NCBI RefSeq assembly: GCF_020360975.1
Contig: NW_025408679.1
Coordinates: 1,364,001 to 1,428,000, forward strand
Direction: 5' to 3'
DNA length: 64,000 bases
Source of the DNA: Hirsutella rhossiliensis
Lineage: Eukaryota > Ascomycota > Sordariomycetes > Hypocreales > Ophiocordycipitaceae
Shown here: piece after piece, positions 46,980 to 57,515 of the stretch
How positions within the stretch are numbered: position 1 is the first letter of the stretch
Layout: each line of letters starts with the position of its first letter
The notes under the pieces: model-generated
Told to the model about the DNA's origin: nothing
The model's input: the letters and a program-made list of their open reading frames with translations, nothing else
Databases searched by the model: none
Translations under genes and position numbers: made by a program

Positions 46980-49970
46980 ATCGCCTTATTAAACTAAGGC
47001 GGGAAGTTAGTAAGGTAAAGGGTAGTCCGGTATTATTAAATCGCGTCTTCCTTAACGTTTTATTAGGTAGCCTATTCCTTGTTTAGCCTTTTAAGTAACT
47101 TAGCTTTATCTAAGAGGTCGTTTAATCCTATCTAGCTCCGGACCCCCCTTATCTCCTCCGCGAGGGGGGGTCTACTTAAAGGTAGTGCCGCTAAGGGTCT
47201 ACTCTCTCTCTAGCGTCGCCTCCTTTTAAGTATACTTATAACCGCGTTAAACGCGCGTTAGATTTAGCCTAGGAGCCCTAAGTCCTTTAGCCTTTAAAGG
47301 GTATTTATTATTCTTTAGTTTAAATAGAGGTCGATTAAGGGCACCTACGCTTCTACTTTAACTTAGTAGACTAAGGTCGCGCGGTAGGCGCCCGTTACTA
47401 CTTAGAAGTAAGCTAACTAGTCCTAGGTAAGGTCCCGCGTAATTCTATATAGTTTCCCCCCCGCGGGCGTTATCTTATAGAATATAACTATAGTATAGGA
47501 GATTAAAGACTAGATTACCTTACTATAGACTTCCTTAGCGTATAATAAGGTATAGCCTTACGTAGACGCCGCGAGCTTAGTTAGGGCTATAGTCTAGCGC
47601 TTTAACTTCGCTTAAAGTTATTTTAGGTACGCCTTTTAGTATAGTTTCTAGTATACCTAAACCTTTAGTAAGCAGGCCTCTTAGACCGGAGTTACTAAGT
47701 TAGCCCTAAGGTAGACTAGCGTTATTATCGCTTATCTCCTTTATATAAAGTATAGTAATTCGCTCTTTAATAGTTCGAAAGTAACTATAAACTTAGTCGC
47801 TTATTTTATATATACCCTTTAAGCTTCTTTTAGGCGTGCTACTATAATAGCCTCGTTAGGTCTAATACTAACTATATTTATATTATCGGCGAAGCTAATA
47901 GTATAAATACTATATATCGTACTAAGCCTTTTATATAGGGGGGTTATATAGTATAGAAATAAGATCGGGGATAAAAGGGAGCCTTAAGGGACTCCTATTA
48001 GTACTTAAGTTAGCTCTAAGGTCTTCTTATTAAAGTAAAAGGTCGATCTCTTATTACTTATAAAGCTTTATATTAAGCTCGTAAGCTACCTAGGGTATCC
48101 CTTAAGCTTTAGTTCCCTTATAAGCTTATTATAGTTAACTATATTAAATACGCCTTTAATATCTAGCTATAAGAACGATATAATGCCCTTCTAAGCTTAT
48201 ATCGCGTATACTAGTTCTATTACTAATAGGATCGCCGCCTTTATAAAGCGTTCCCTCTTATTCCTTATTTATCTATTTAATAAGATACTATTTACCTCTA
48301 CTACTCCCGCGATCCTTTAAGCTAGTATCTACTTAAGTACTTTTCCTACTATAGGTAGGAGGGAAATTAGTCTTTAACCCCTTACTATATAATAGGCGTC
48401 TAGCCTCTTACTTAGCTTTTAAATAACTACTACGTTCGCGCTATAAAACTAACCTAGGAAATATAAGAGTTAGGTATAGGCGTTAAAGATTATAGCTAGT
48501 CGCTAGACTAAGGCTAGGCCGTACTTCTTAATAAACCCTAAAGGGACGCTATCTAGACCCGCTACTTTCTAGCTTACTATCTTACCTAGCGCCCCTATAA
48601 TATTAGCTAGCTAAATCTATTAGTTAACTATAAGGGTCGCCTTAGCTATAGGCTAAGGTAGCCCTTAAGTTATACCGGCCTTTAGTAAGAAGAACTTAGC
48701 GGCTAATAGCTAGGCCTTCCCTTTAAAGGTTTCTATTAATTAGTCCTTACCTTCCTTAACTAGCGGTAGGATATAGGTCGGTTTTAATAGTAGCTTACTA
48801 TAAAGTCTTACCTACCTCTTTATATTTTAGAGCTTAGTATTATTAGCGCTAAATTCCTTTAAGAACTCGCGCTAGTAGGCCCTCCTCGCCTTACGGACGG
48901 TCTACTTTTAAGCTATAAATACCTTATATAGGTCTTTTTAGTTCGCCTTATTCCTTTCCCGCTTATACTTCCTCCTTACCTTCTTAGCCTCCCTCGTCGC
49001 CCTCCCTACCTCTAAGGTAAACTATATATTGCCCTTAAGTAATACTCGCCCTTAGCGCGGAACTATAGCTATCGCGATCTATACTAAAGTAGCGAAGACG
49101 TAGTCTAGGTCCTTATCGATATCCTTAGGCGTCTAGAGTATTAGCTAGTATAGTCCTAGCTAGGATATAGTCTTAGCTTTAACTAGCTTTACTTCTACTT
49201 CTTTTTACCTTAGAGCTAGTTTAGGTGCCTAAGCTTAAGTATCGACCTATAATATAATAGTTTAGGGGATATAGTCTAACTTAGTTAGGTTTAAGTTAGG
49301 CCTAGTATACTATATTTTAGTCTTTAGCGTTACTTAAGCTAGGTTAATAGTACTATCCCTTTAGCTATAGAAAAATCTTATATACTCCCCTCTTAAGGTA
49401 GTAAGTTTAAGTTATAGTCTTATCGCTTCTTATATAAGTTATATCGCGCTATCTAAGGTTCTATTATATTTATCTTAAAGCGGGTAATAGATATTAAAGT
49501 CCCTTACTATTACTATAGGGTACTTTAGTTCGATTACGCTTAGGTTATATAGCGCTCTTACCCTCGCGGCCCTTAGTAGTAAGTAAATCGCCTATAATCT
49601 AATACTATCCTTAAAAATTACCTTGCTTTAGTCTAGTCTAAACTAGGGCAACTAAGTCTTTTATATATATATAGCGTATACCTCCCCTCCTTATAGACTA
49701 GGCTATAAGGCGCCGCTCTAAGGGGGGGGGGGCCGCCTCTTAGTATAGCTTTTACTTTCTATAGTACTATTAAGTTAAAGCTAGCTTAGTAGTAAAGCGC
49801 TAACTAAGCTAGTTTATATCTCTTTTATATATTCTAGAATAGTACTTTTAGTTATATATAGGTAAGGTTAAGGTAAAAGGGGTCGTCTATATAAGGAGGG
49901 AGGCGCTTTATCTCTTAGCGCTTCTCTATCTATTATACTTATAAATATCGATCGTACTTAGTTTAGCCTC
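46980..49970 (-). pseudogene. LINE-B ORF2 relic: endonuclease and reverse transcriptase
   Basis: Minus strand. The endonuclease GDFN motif reads RDFN near 49494-49510, preceded by KYPIVIV. Reverse transcriptase has GVPQGS near 47975-47995 (Gln as TAA), followed by SPILFLYYITPLYK, and FADD reading FADN near 47880-47897 with INIVS after it. The thumb and C-terminal part (AKEVYSKVIQSLISYTIV-like, about 47560-47500) continue to about 47000. No RNase H motif was seen, unlike LINE-A, so this is a different Tad1-type lineage. An 11-G run at 49722-49732 would shift the frame. Dead through TAA/TAG and missing ATG. Confidence 0.83.
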
Positions 49971-49975
49971 CTTAG

Positions 49976-50152
49976 TATAAGGGCTTTTGCCCTATATAGG
50001 CCTAGACTAGGGTCTAGGCTAAGTCTATATATAAGCGGCCTCCGCGCCTATATAGGCTAGGCCTATACTTCTCTTCCTTTTCCCCCTTATAGATTATTAA
50101 CCTTCTTTTAACGGACCGTACTTAAGCTTACGCCTCTACCTACTCCGTAATA
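49976..50152 (+). repeat. TR-GAG-2 5' LTR
   Basis: 177 bp, aligned end to end with the other four copies of this LTR. Confidence 0.95.
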
Positions 50153-50279
50153 GTATAATCTACCCTTTATTTTACCCTCTCTATATCCTTATATACGGAA
50201 TAGCTATTTTTAGCTGCCTTTAAAGCCGACGTTTAATTACCTAGTCTAGTTAAACCGCCTACGCCGGTATATATATACG

Positions 50280-51620
50280 CGAAATATCTATACTCCTATA
50301 GTCGTAAAATTAAGGCGAACGTAATACTTAGTTTGCCCGGGTAATCGAGAGCCTCTTATAATAGTAGGGCTCCGTATAACTAAGAGCGGTACTACCGTAC
50401 CTTAGTAAGTTCGACGGCTCCTCTATAGAGCTCGAGCCGTAGCTACTTTATATAGAAACGAAGCTCTATACTAATAGCGCCGTAATAGGGGATATCCGCG
50501 CTTAATTCGACTATCTTTACGCGAGCCTATCCCTACGCCTATAAAGGTATCTCTTACCGTTTATGCGTATTAGTATAAATAGACTAGCCGACCTCCTCGC
50601 GAAGCTCCGTATTAATTACGGCGAACCTAACATAGCTAAGTCGGTAGGCTAGGAGCTTATAACGCTTTATTAGAAGCGGAGTAAAGCTATTCCGGCCTAC
50701 CTTATATAGTTCGAAGAGGTGCTTTATCGAGTAGACGTATATAGCTAGCCTAACGCGGTAAAGTATAATTACCTCGTTATAAGCTTAAATTTAGATTAGC
50801 GTACCCGTTTAAGTAAAAGGGTTATACTACTAGATATATATACTGATCTCGTCCGCCTTCTTCGCGAGCTTAGTAGCAATAAGTTTCTTTTTTCGTCTTC
50901 TTCTATAATATAAGAAGAGGATAACGCTAGTAATACTATAGATATCTCTATCTCCGCCTTAAGGACCGAGGATAGAAAGAGGTAGCGATAGGAGGGTCGC
51001 TATATAGGCTACGGTAGTAAATCCTATTAGTTTTTAAAGTACCCGCGCCGGGAGGCGCGGGTAAACGTACTCTAAGTAATAAAGGGGCGCACGCGCTAGG
51101 ATAGAAAGGAGGTTAGGTTTAACGATAGCGACTCTAGCGACGAGTAATCTTAGTAACGCCTCTATAGGCTTCGTCGGCGTCCCCTCGCGTATAGTAGTAG
51201 CTACTATACGGACGGGACGTATGCCCGTAGCGACCGAAAGGGCGGCTAAGATATAAGAAGGCCGCTAATATAATATAACTATAGCGAAAGGGAGTGCCTA
51301 TATAGCCCTATATAAGAGGGAGCGGAGCCTTATATACCGGAGTACCGTCCCCTACGTTACGGTACTAGGAGCTACTACCGTACGCTAATATAAGGGGGGC
51401 GGGATACTATAAGCTTACCGAAGCTAGCTATACGCCGTTCTATATACCTCCGCTCCTTAGCTAGAAATACTAAAGCCCGACTCCTAAGGCGCGGCCCCTA
51501 CTAATAATATAGTCTATCTAAGAAGCTCGCTTAGGAGGGTATTATATATTATTTACTAACGTTTTTTCCGCGACTAAGCGTACGTAGTCCGCGCGAGGGT
51601 TCCGTCCCTCTAAGCGCGGT
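50280..51620 (+). pseudogene. TR-GAG-2 Gag relic
   Basis: Colinear with the TR-GAG-1 frame: the SKFDGSFIELK-type block is at about 50404-50436 (here with a better preserved Leu-Glu position), PAYLI and FEEVLY near 50693-50727, and YS.PNAVK near 50738-50760. It retains codons that TR-GAG-1 has lost, such as GAG and CGA where the other has AAG/TAA-type changes, so the two copies together recover more of the ancestral frame. Again no enzyme domains follow. Confidence 0.78.
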
Positions 51621-51671
51621 ATTAGGTATTATTTAGAGGCGCGCTTCTTTAAAAGCTAGGTAGGGGTATAA

Positions 51672-51848
51672 TATAAGGGCTTTTGCCCTATATAGGCCTA
51701 GACTAGGGTCTAGGCTAAGTCTATATATAAGCGGCCTCCGCGCCTATATAGGCTAGGCCTATACTTCTCTTTTTTTTTCCCCTCGTAGATTATTAACCTT
51801 CTTTTAACGGACCGCACCTAAGCCTACGCCTCTGCCTACTCTATAATA
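51672..51848 (+). repeat. TR-GAG-2 3' LTR
   Basis: 177 bp; followed by cctag, the duplicated target. Contains a run of T (about 51769-51778) longer than in the other copies. Confidence 0.95.
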
Positions 51849-53340
51849 CCTAGCCCTGCTAGCCGGCGGGTATCTCGAGCTCGACCTCTTATCCTAGCGC
51901 GGTCTACTTAGTCCCTGCTTCTAGACCGCGGTCGATTTAAGAACGCCCTAGGTTTCGACGGTAGGGAGTACCTATTACTCGGCGTATATTTAGGTATTTA
52001 TAAACCGTTAAGGTTAATATAGGTAGTTTTCCCTTGCCTTTTCCTAGGCTTTATTCGCTATAGGGTAGGTCTAGGTCTATAATAGGTAGTCCCCTTAATA
52101 TAAGATATAGTTATAAAGGATTTCGCCTTTCTTAGCCTTATATTCGTCCTCGCCTTTATTATATACTATGCTCTTATATCGGCTATAAAGTTATATCGAT
52201 ATATATTACTTAGTAATATAGCTATATCTATAGTAGTTATAGTACCTCTATAGTTAGACCGACTTATTATAGGGTTTATATTAAAAGATCTATACTTTAA
52301 GGACTAGGCCTAGGTTATAGAGCCTATTAGCCTCTTCTAGGCTACCGACCTTAATAAGTATAGTCGTCGCTATCGATATCTTAGATTAAGGGTATAGCGC
52401 TTAGGCCTAAAGGACCTTAACTTTATTTACCTTTATAATCTTATAGAGTAATCGCTCCCTATTTACTATCGCTACCCTTAAGGGGACGTTCTTAGTAACT
52501 ACTATATATACGCGGCGAGAGATTATAGCCTTTAGTCTAAATATAGCCTTAACCTAGCTTTAGTCCCTTTAATAAGCTCTTACCGCGGTATTAAATATAA
52601 CCGCGATATCTTTACTTAAAAGGCGCCTCGCCGCTATAGCGCTCGTAGCTTTTAAGGCTATATTTACTACCTTTACTATATCCTTTAGTTCGCGGCTTAG
52701 GATTTTAGGCGGTGCCTTAGTAAGGACTATAATAATCTCGCGTTTATAGCGTAGTAGGACCTATTTTACTATAGCTTTATATTAGGTCGGTCCCTTAGTC
52801 TCGGCTATAACTACGGCCTAGGTTCGCTTAAGGCCCCCTAGGCCTAAAGCGATACCTAGGCGGAGTTCTTCCTTAACTACCTCCTTAATTATATCCCGGA
52901 TTATTATCTTAAAGCTCTCGTTTACGCGGAGTACCGCCGATAACGCGCTACTAGCGCGGCTCTTTACCTTAGAGAGCCGTTTAACTACTACCTATACCCT
53001 ACTAAACTATACGCTTAGGATAAAGCCCGCGAGTTCGTTATATATTGCTTTTTCTATAAGGTCGCTCGGCGCCTAGGCCGGTATCGTATCGCTGCTTTAG
53101 GTTTATTAACTCGCCTTATTAGGGTATATAAATTCGGGTAGCGTCTCTTCGCGCTACGCGCTCTAATCGAGCCCGGTATATCGAGGGCCGCTACCCTATC
53201 TACCTACCCCTTAGCCTTAGCGTAGTATTGTTACTAAAGGTAATTAATACTATTAAATTAATTCCTAGTATTAGTTAGTGTTTTAGTCGCGATACGTACC
53301 CGCTATAAGCGTATATCGGTTTTATAAGAAGTTTTTTTAT
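51849..53340 (-). pseudogene. LINE-B ORF1 relic (gag-like, zinc knuckle)
   Basis: The minus-strand frame from about 53240 downward encodes a charged protein (RASSALSAVLRVNESFKIIIRDIIKEVVKEELRLG pattern around 52975-52870, given here only as a description of its coiled, charged nature). Near 52250-52205 a QCYNCYRYGHIAKQC-type CCHC knuckle is recognisable with its Cys codons turned to TAT, followed by a HNKGEDECKAKKG-like segment. This is the usual layout of Tad1-clade ORF1. It lies directly upstream of ORF2 once TR-GAG-2 is removed. Confidence 0.7.
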
Positions 53341-53361
53341 TTTTTCGTTAAAAGGATATTA

Positions 53362-53590
53362 GTAGCTTCTTTAAGTAGGATCTTCTTTATTAATTAAAAT
53401 GCTAGACGGGTATAAAGAGGGGCGTTAAATAAAGGAAAGAAGGTTAATTAAGGTAATATAATAATTACTCCTTTACTATAATTACTACTCCTATAAGAAT
53501 TAAATATTTCTACCCTACCTATCTAACCCCTTACTTTTACTTTTACCTTTATATATTTTATATATACTTCTTATATCTCTCTATAAGAGA
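53362..53590 (+). repeat. Copia-B 3' LTR, second part
   Basis: Continues 43876-44123 after the LINE-B insertion and aligns with 36360-36472 plus 38346-38465. The attat duplication of Copia-B follows at 53591-53595. Confidence 0.9.
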
Positions 53591-53595
53591 ATTAT

Positions 53596-56500
53596 AGTAG
53601 AGTATAATTATTAAAAATAGCTATTATAAGTAGTATTTTAATAGATTCGGGTCTTACTATCGTAGAAAAGGTTTCTAAATAATCTAAGCTATAGACCTAA
53701 TTAAATCCTTATACTATATAGCGGGCTTTATATTTAATAATATTATTATTATTATCCCGCTTTATTTTATAGACCTAACGGCCGCTTAGGGCCTCCCTAT
53801 TACTAGGAAGAGGCTTTAATTCCTAGGTATTTTAGTTTAAGAGCTCTTTTATTTCTAGAAATATAGCTCTTTTTTATTTTATAGCTTCTAAGCTATTTAT
53901 AGCCTATTTAAATATTTTAGGCTTTATAAGATCCTTATTTTCTAGTAAAGATAGAATAATCTCTTTACTTTTACTATTTAATATAGTATTTATTTCGGGG
54001 TATACGATATAGTCTTTATAAAATCCGTTTAGCTTCTTAGGTATATTAATATAGATTTTTAGATCCTTATTTAATCTCTTTTCTAAAAGAGGATTATTTC
54101 CCTTTTTTATAAAAGGGTTATCTTCCTTCTCTATAAGAGGGTTATCTTACTTCTTTATAAGAGGGTTATTTTCCTACTTTATAAAAAGGTTATCTTCCTT
54201 TTTTATAGGAGGGTTATTTTCCTCTTCTTTTAAAGAAAAGTTATTACCTTCTTTATATATAGGTTCCCTTTATAAATAATTATCCGGGACCTTATTTATA
54301 GAAGGTAAGGTATTAAAATCGAAGTCCTTAAGGTCTTTTTCTTTTTAATTTTCTATAAATTTATTTTCTAGGATAATAATATCTCTAGAAATTATTGCCT
54401 TTCTTTTCGAAAAGTTATATATTTTATAAGCATTTTTAGTATAGCTTATAATAATACCCTTATAAGCTCTTATTTCTAGCTTATTTAAAGGGTCTTTATT
54501 TTTATAATAAATAGTGCTTTTAAAGGTCTTAATTTTCTTTAAGTCTTTTAAGGCTAGAGATTTATTTTCCTTCTTCTCTATAAGAGTTTAGAAGCCTATT
54601 CGTAAGTAAGGGGTCCTATTATATAAATAGGCTACTATTAAAATAGCTTCTCCCTATAGTTATTTAGGTAGTTTTACTATAAATAAAATAGCTCGGACTT
54701 TATTTAAAATAGTCCTATTAATCCTTTTTATTACTCCGTTTAATTTAGGAGTCCTAAGAGGGCTAGTATAATATTTAATTCCCTTTCTTAAGTAGTAGGG
54801 TTTTATTTTATATAGGAATTCTTTTACGTTATCTAAAAAGACTTCCTTTATAGTAATATTATCCTAGTTATTTTTATCTAAGGCTTTATATTCTAAGAAC
54901 TTATCTAGGGCTTCTACCTTAGATTTTATTAAAGATATTTCTAAATATCTTATCCTTATATCTAAAAAGGATATAAAGGAGGTATGCTTATTATAAGTAA
55001 GGGTTCTTATAAGGCCCTAAATATTAATAGTAACTTTATTAAGGTAATTATATACCTTATTAGATAGGGATTTATTCTTTTTATTACTTACCTTTACTTT
55101 AATATAAGCCTTATATTCTTTTATTTTTATAATATCCTTCTTAAGGATACTTATATCTTTATTATATATTTTAAAGGTTTCTAGTAAGGCTTTAAGACTT
55201 ATATATCCTAGCCTTAAATACTATAAATAAAAGTTAAGGTCCTTTATATTATTCCTTATATTATTAATATTATATAGGAATATCTTCCTTTTTAAGAAAG
55301 GAATTTCTAAAGAAAAGATATAAAGGTTATCTTACTATTTTCCTTTAAATATAATATTAGCCTAGTTATTTAATAGGAAAATTTCCTTGCTATTAATAAA
55401 GGCATAAGTATTTTTAAAATACGATTAGCTAATAATATTTACCCTTAATTTAAGTATAAAAAGATAGTTTCTTAAGATAAATAGCCTTTTATTATTTAGA
55501 AATCTAAAAAGAAGATCTCTATAGCCTTTAATAACTATATAGGATGCCTTTCCCTAATTAACCTTAGTAGAGATAGTTCGAAAATTAATAAGGAATTTCT
55601 TTTCCGATACTATATACCTAGTAGTACTAGTATCGTATATAAAATTATAGAAATTTCTATTCTCTAAGGTTCTATAAGGGATTTCCTTCTCTTTTACCTT
55701 ATATATAAGGTCTTTAATTCGAGAGGAATTTAAAGGTCTTATTTGCCTATTATTAAATACGGCTTTTTTAAGGATATTTAAAGAGATATATACCTTTGCT
55801 TCTTCTTCGGAGCTTTTATAATCTCTAAGGGTAGGAGGAGGAATAAAAAAATCGATTTCCGGTTCTTTATCTATTTAATTATCGATTTCTATTTTTTCTG
55901 CTTTTAATATATATAGAGAAGAGGGTTTTTCCGTCTTCTTATCGACGTAAGAGTCTAATTTAATAGGATTTCCTTCTATAGAAGGTTTTCTAGGCCTCTT
56001 AAAAGGTATTCCTTTATTTTAATTTTTTAAATTTTTTAAAAAGCATTTAAGGGCGTTTTCTAGGTAAAGATAGTAGTAATCTTTAACTAGATTCCCTTTC
56101 TTCTTATAGTAAGTATATTATAATATAATTTTTATCTTTTTCTAGGGCTTCTTAGTAAAGAAAGCTTGCTTAGGGGGATTTTCTAAAGACTTAGTCCTCT
56201 TAAATTTATATATAAGACTACTAGAGAGAGACTCTAGATTAAAAGCCTTTAAGTTATTTTAAAGAGCTTATATTATATTAGTTATATAGCTAGAAAACGA
56301 GCTTAAAAGGCTATTTAAAATCTAAGCTATAATAACTACTTCTAGAATTATAATATTCTATGCTTTTAGCTCCTTAAATACCTCTTTTACCTTATTTAGG
56401 TAGCCTTCTAGGGATTCGAAATCCCTTACTAAAGTATTAAAAAGCTCTTTTATAAGTATATAATTTAAAGTAAAGGAAATAGGGTTATATAGGTTTTTTA

Positions 56501-56780
56501 ACCTATCCTACGCCTCTTTAGTATTTATTATATACTTTACTTTTAGTTAAAGGACTATCTTTAATATAAAGAAAAATTAAAGTAAGTACTTCTTTTATCT
56601 TTAAGTAATTTTCTTACTATATAGTAGTAGAAAGCTTCTCCTTAACTAAAAGAGCCTATATTTAAATAGCCTAGAAGGTATAGTTAGAACTACCCTTAAG
56701 TTTAGTAAATTCGAACTTATCCCTAGAGCCTATTTTAGAGAATTCGAGGTTATATAGTTAGTATTAGAATTTGGAAGTTA
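53596..56780 (-). pseudogene. Copia-A gag-pol relic, N-terminal part
   Basis: Minus strand. The Gag start region FTKLKGSSNYTFWAI is at about 56714-56661 (Trp as TAG). A CX2CX4HX4C zinc knuckle reads YTYYKKKGNLVKDY at about 56120-56070, with Cys/His turned to Tyr/Asn. Integrase C-terminal TPKLNGVIKRINRT (QNGV.ER.N.T in Copia) is near 54760-54700. Reverse transcriptase begins near 53990 with a RWVYKIK and KARY block (about 53790-53740), VKGF, LDYLETFS and VRPESIKILL, and breaks at 53596; it continues at 36104. The relic is typical Ty1/Copia throughout. Confidence 0.88.
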
Positions 56781-56800
56781 TTACTTAACTTATAAAGAAG

Positions 56801-56814
56801 CCGGGCTTATAACC
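56801..56814 (-). promoter_or_regulatory. Copia-A primer-binding site, half-tRNA(iMet) type
   Basis: On the minus strand, ggttataagcccgg starts right at the 5' LTR edge. Restoring one TG gives GGTTATGAGCCCGG, complementary to the anticodon arm (CUCAU loop) of an initiator tRNA-Met, the primer mode known from Drosophila copia. Direct abutment to the LTR supports the LTR boundary at 56815. Confidence 0.75.
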
Positions 56815-57510
56815 TATTAAAAGGTATAAGTAATAAGCGTAGAATTAGGTAATTAATAACGTAAGCGGAAAGATCGTTTAAAGGAGTATAGGGTAGGATT
56901 TCGTCCGGAATTTATAATAAGTATATAAGGGGCTAAATAATATATTAAAAGAATAGCGTTGCAAAGGATACTTATATACTTACTTATTCTATCTACTACT
57001 CCTAGGGAAATCCTTTGTCTTTTATAGACTATTGCTCGCCTACTAGTAGACTAAATAGTTAGCTTTCTAGTATATTCTATAGTGCTTAAAAAGCTCTATT
57101 TATAGTATGTCTTCCTAACTTAGTAGGTGGTCTAATTATAACGTAATAGTTAACGTAAGACTATGGGTTCTAGTATAAGTAGTAGATTTAACTAGAATGT
57201 TCTATGCCCTACCTATTCTCGAATCGCGGATATCTTCGGAACCGCTAGGCTAAAATAGGTAATAGGGTATCTGTTCTGCTCGTAATTAACTTCTGCATTT
57301 TATGTATATTTTATTTTATTAGGATAGGCTTATCTTAACCCGCTTTTCCTAAAGGAAGGTATAGATATCTAATAGAGGTCTTTATCTTTAAGGGTTATTC
57401 CCTTAGACTATATTATAGAGCCTCTTTTTACTAGCTTATTCTATAGAGCCTCCCTATACTTATTATTTCTTTATAATAGTAAGATAGGAATATAAGGGTA
57501 TATTCTTATA
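56815..57510 (-). repeat. Copia-A 5' LTR (right)
   Basis: 696 bp. It keeps clearly more TG and CA sites (near 56960, 57017, 57083, 57164, 57273-57304) than the left LTR or the solo LTR, all of which read TA there. Followed by the target duplication atata (57511-57515). Confidence 0.94.
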
Positions 57511-57515
57511 ATATA

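Larger units (their letters stand above)
49976..51848 (+). mobile_element. TR-GAG-2: gag-only LTR retroelement
   Basis: 1873 bp, identical in length and layout to TR-GAG-1: LTRs 49976-50152 and 51672-51848 (177 bp each) and one Gag-like frame. Flanks are cttag (49971-49975) and cctag (51849-51853), a one-mismatch 5-bp duplication. It is inserted in LINE-B and is therefore the innermost layer of the nest. It keeps more CG, and some different TG/CA sites, than TR-GAG-1. Confidence 0.93.
44124..53346 (-). mobile_element. LINE-B: full-length Tad1-like LINE with an antisense ORF in its 3' region
   Basis: It is flanked by a perfect 15-bp target duplication (44109-44123 and 53347-53361), as expected for target-primed LINE insertion. 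The 3' end is on the left, with a short (TAA)n tail (minus-strand reading of 44124-44135). Minus-strand order is ORF1 with a zinc knuckle (51849-53340) and ORF2 with endonuclease and RT (46980-49970). A 2.5-kb 3' region carries a plus-strand ORF. Length is about 7.3 kb without TR-GAG-2, which sits between ORF1 and the start of ORF2. A second, 5'-truncated copy is at 59240-64000. Confidence 0.88.
36110..53590 (+). mobile_element. Copia-B: second Copia family, interrupted in both LTRs
   Basis: It is inserted in the Copia-A RT with target duplication attat (36105-36109 and 53591-53595). The two LTRs, about 478 and 477 bp once inserts are removed, are each split: 5' LTR = 36110-36472 plus 38346-38465; 3' LTR = 43876-44123 plus 53362-53590. 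Own sequence is about 6.4 kb, with gag, protease, integrase, RT and RNase H on the plus strand. A purine tract (aaggggg, about 43868-43873) precedes the 3' LTR. The last bases of the LTR (agaga or agagt) do not give a clean CA end, so boundaries may be off by one or two bases. Confidence 0.9.
33710..57510 (-). mobile_element. Copia-A: Ty1/Copia element carrying the nested insertions
   Basis: LTRs of 695 and 696 bp (33710-34404 and 56815-57510) with a matching 5-bp target duplication, atata (33705-33709 and 57511-57515). Its own sequence is about 6.3 kb; the rest is Copia-B and what Copia-B carries (36110-53590). Minus-strand order is gag with CCHC, integrase, reverse transcriptase and RNase H, the Copia order. 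The RT frame breaks at 53596 and resumes at 36104 across the insert. It is itself inserted in the protease of Gypsy-C. A solo LTR of the same family lies at 806-1501. Confidence 0.93.
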
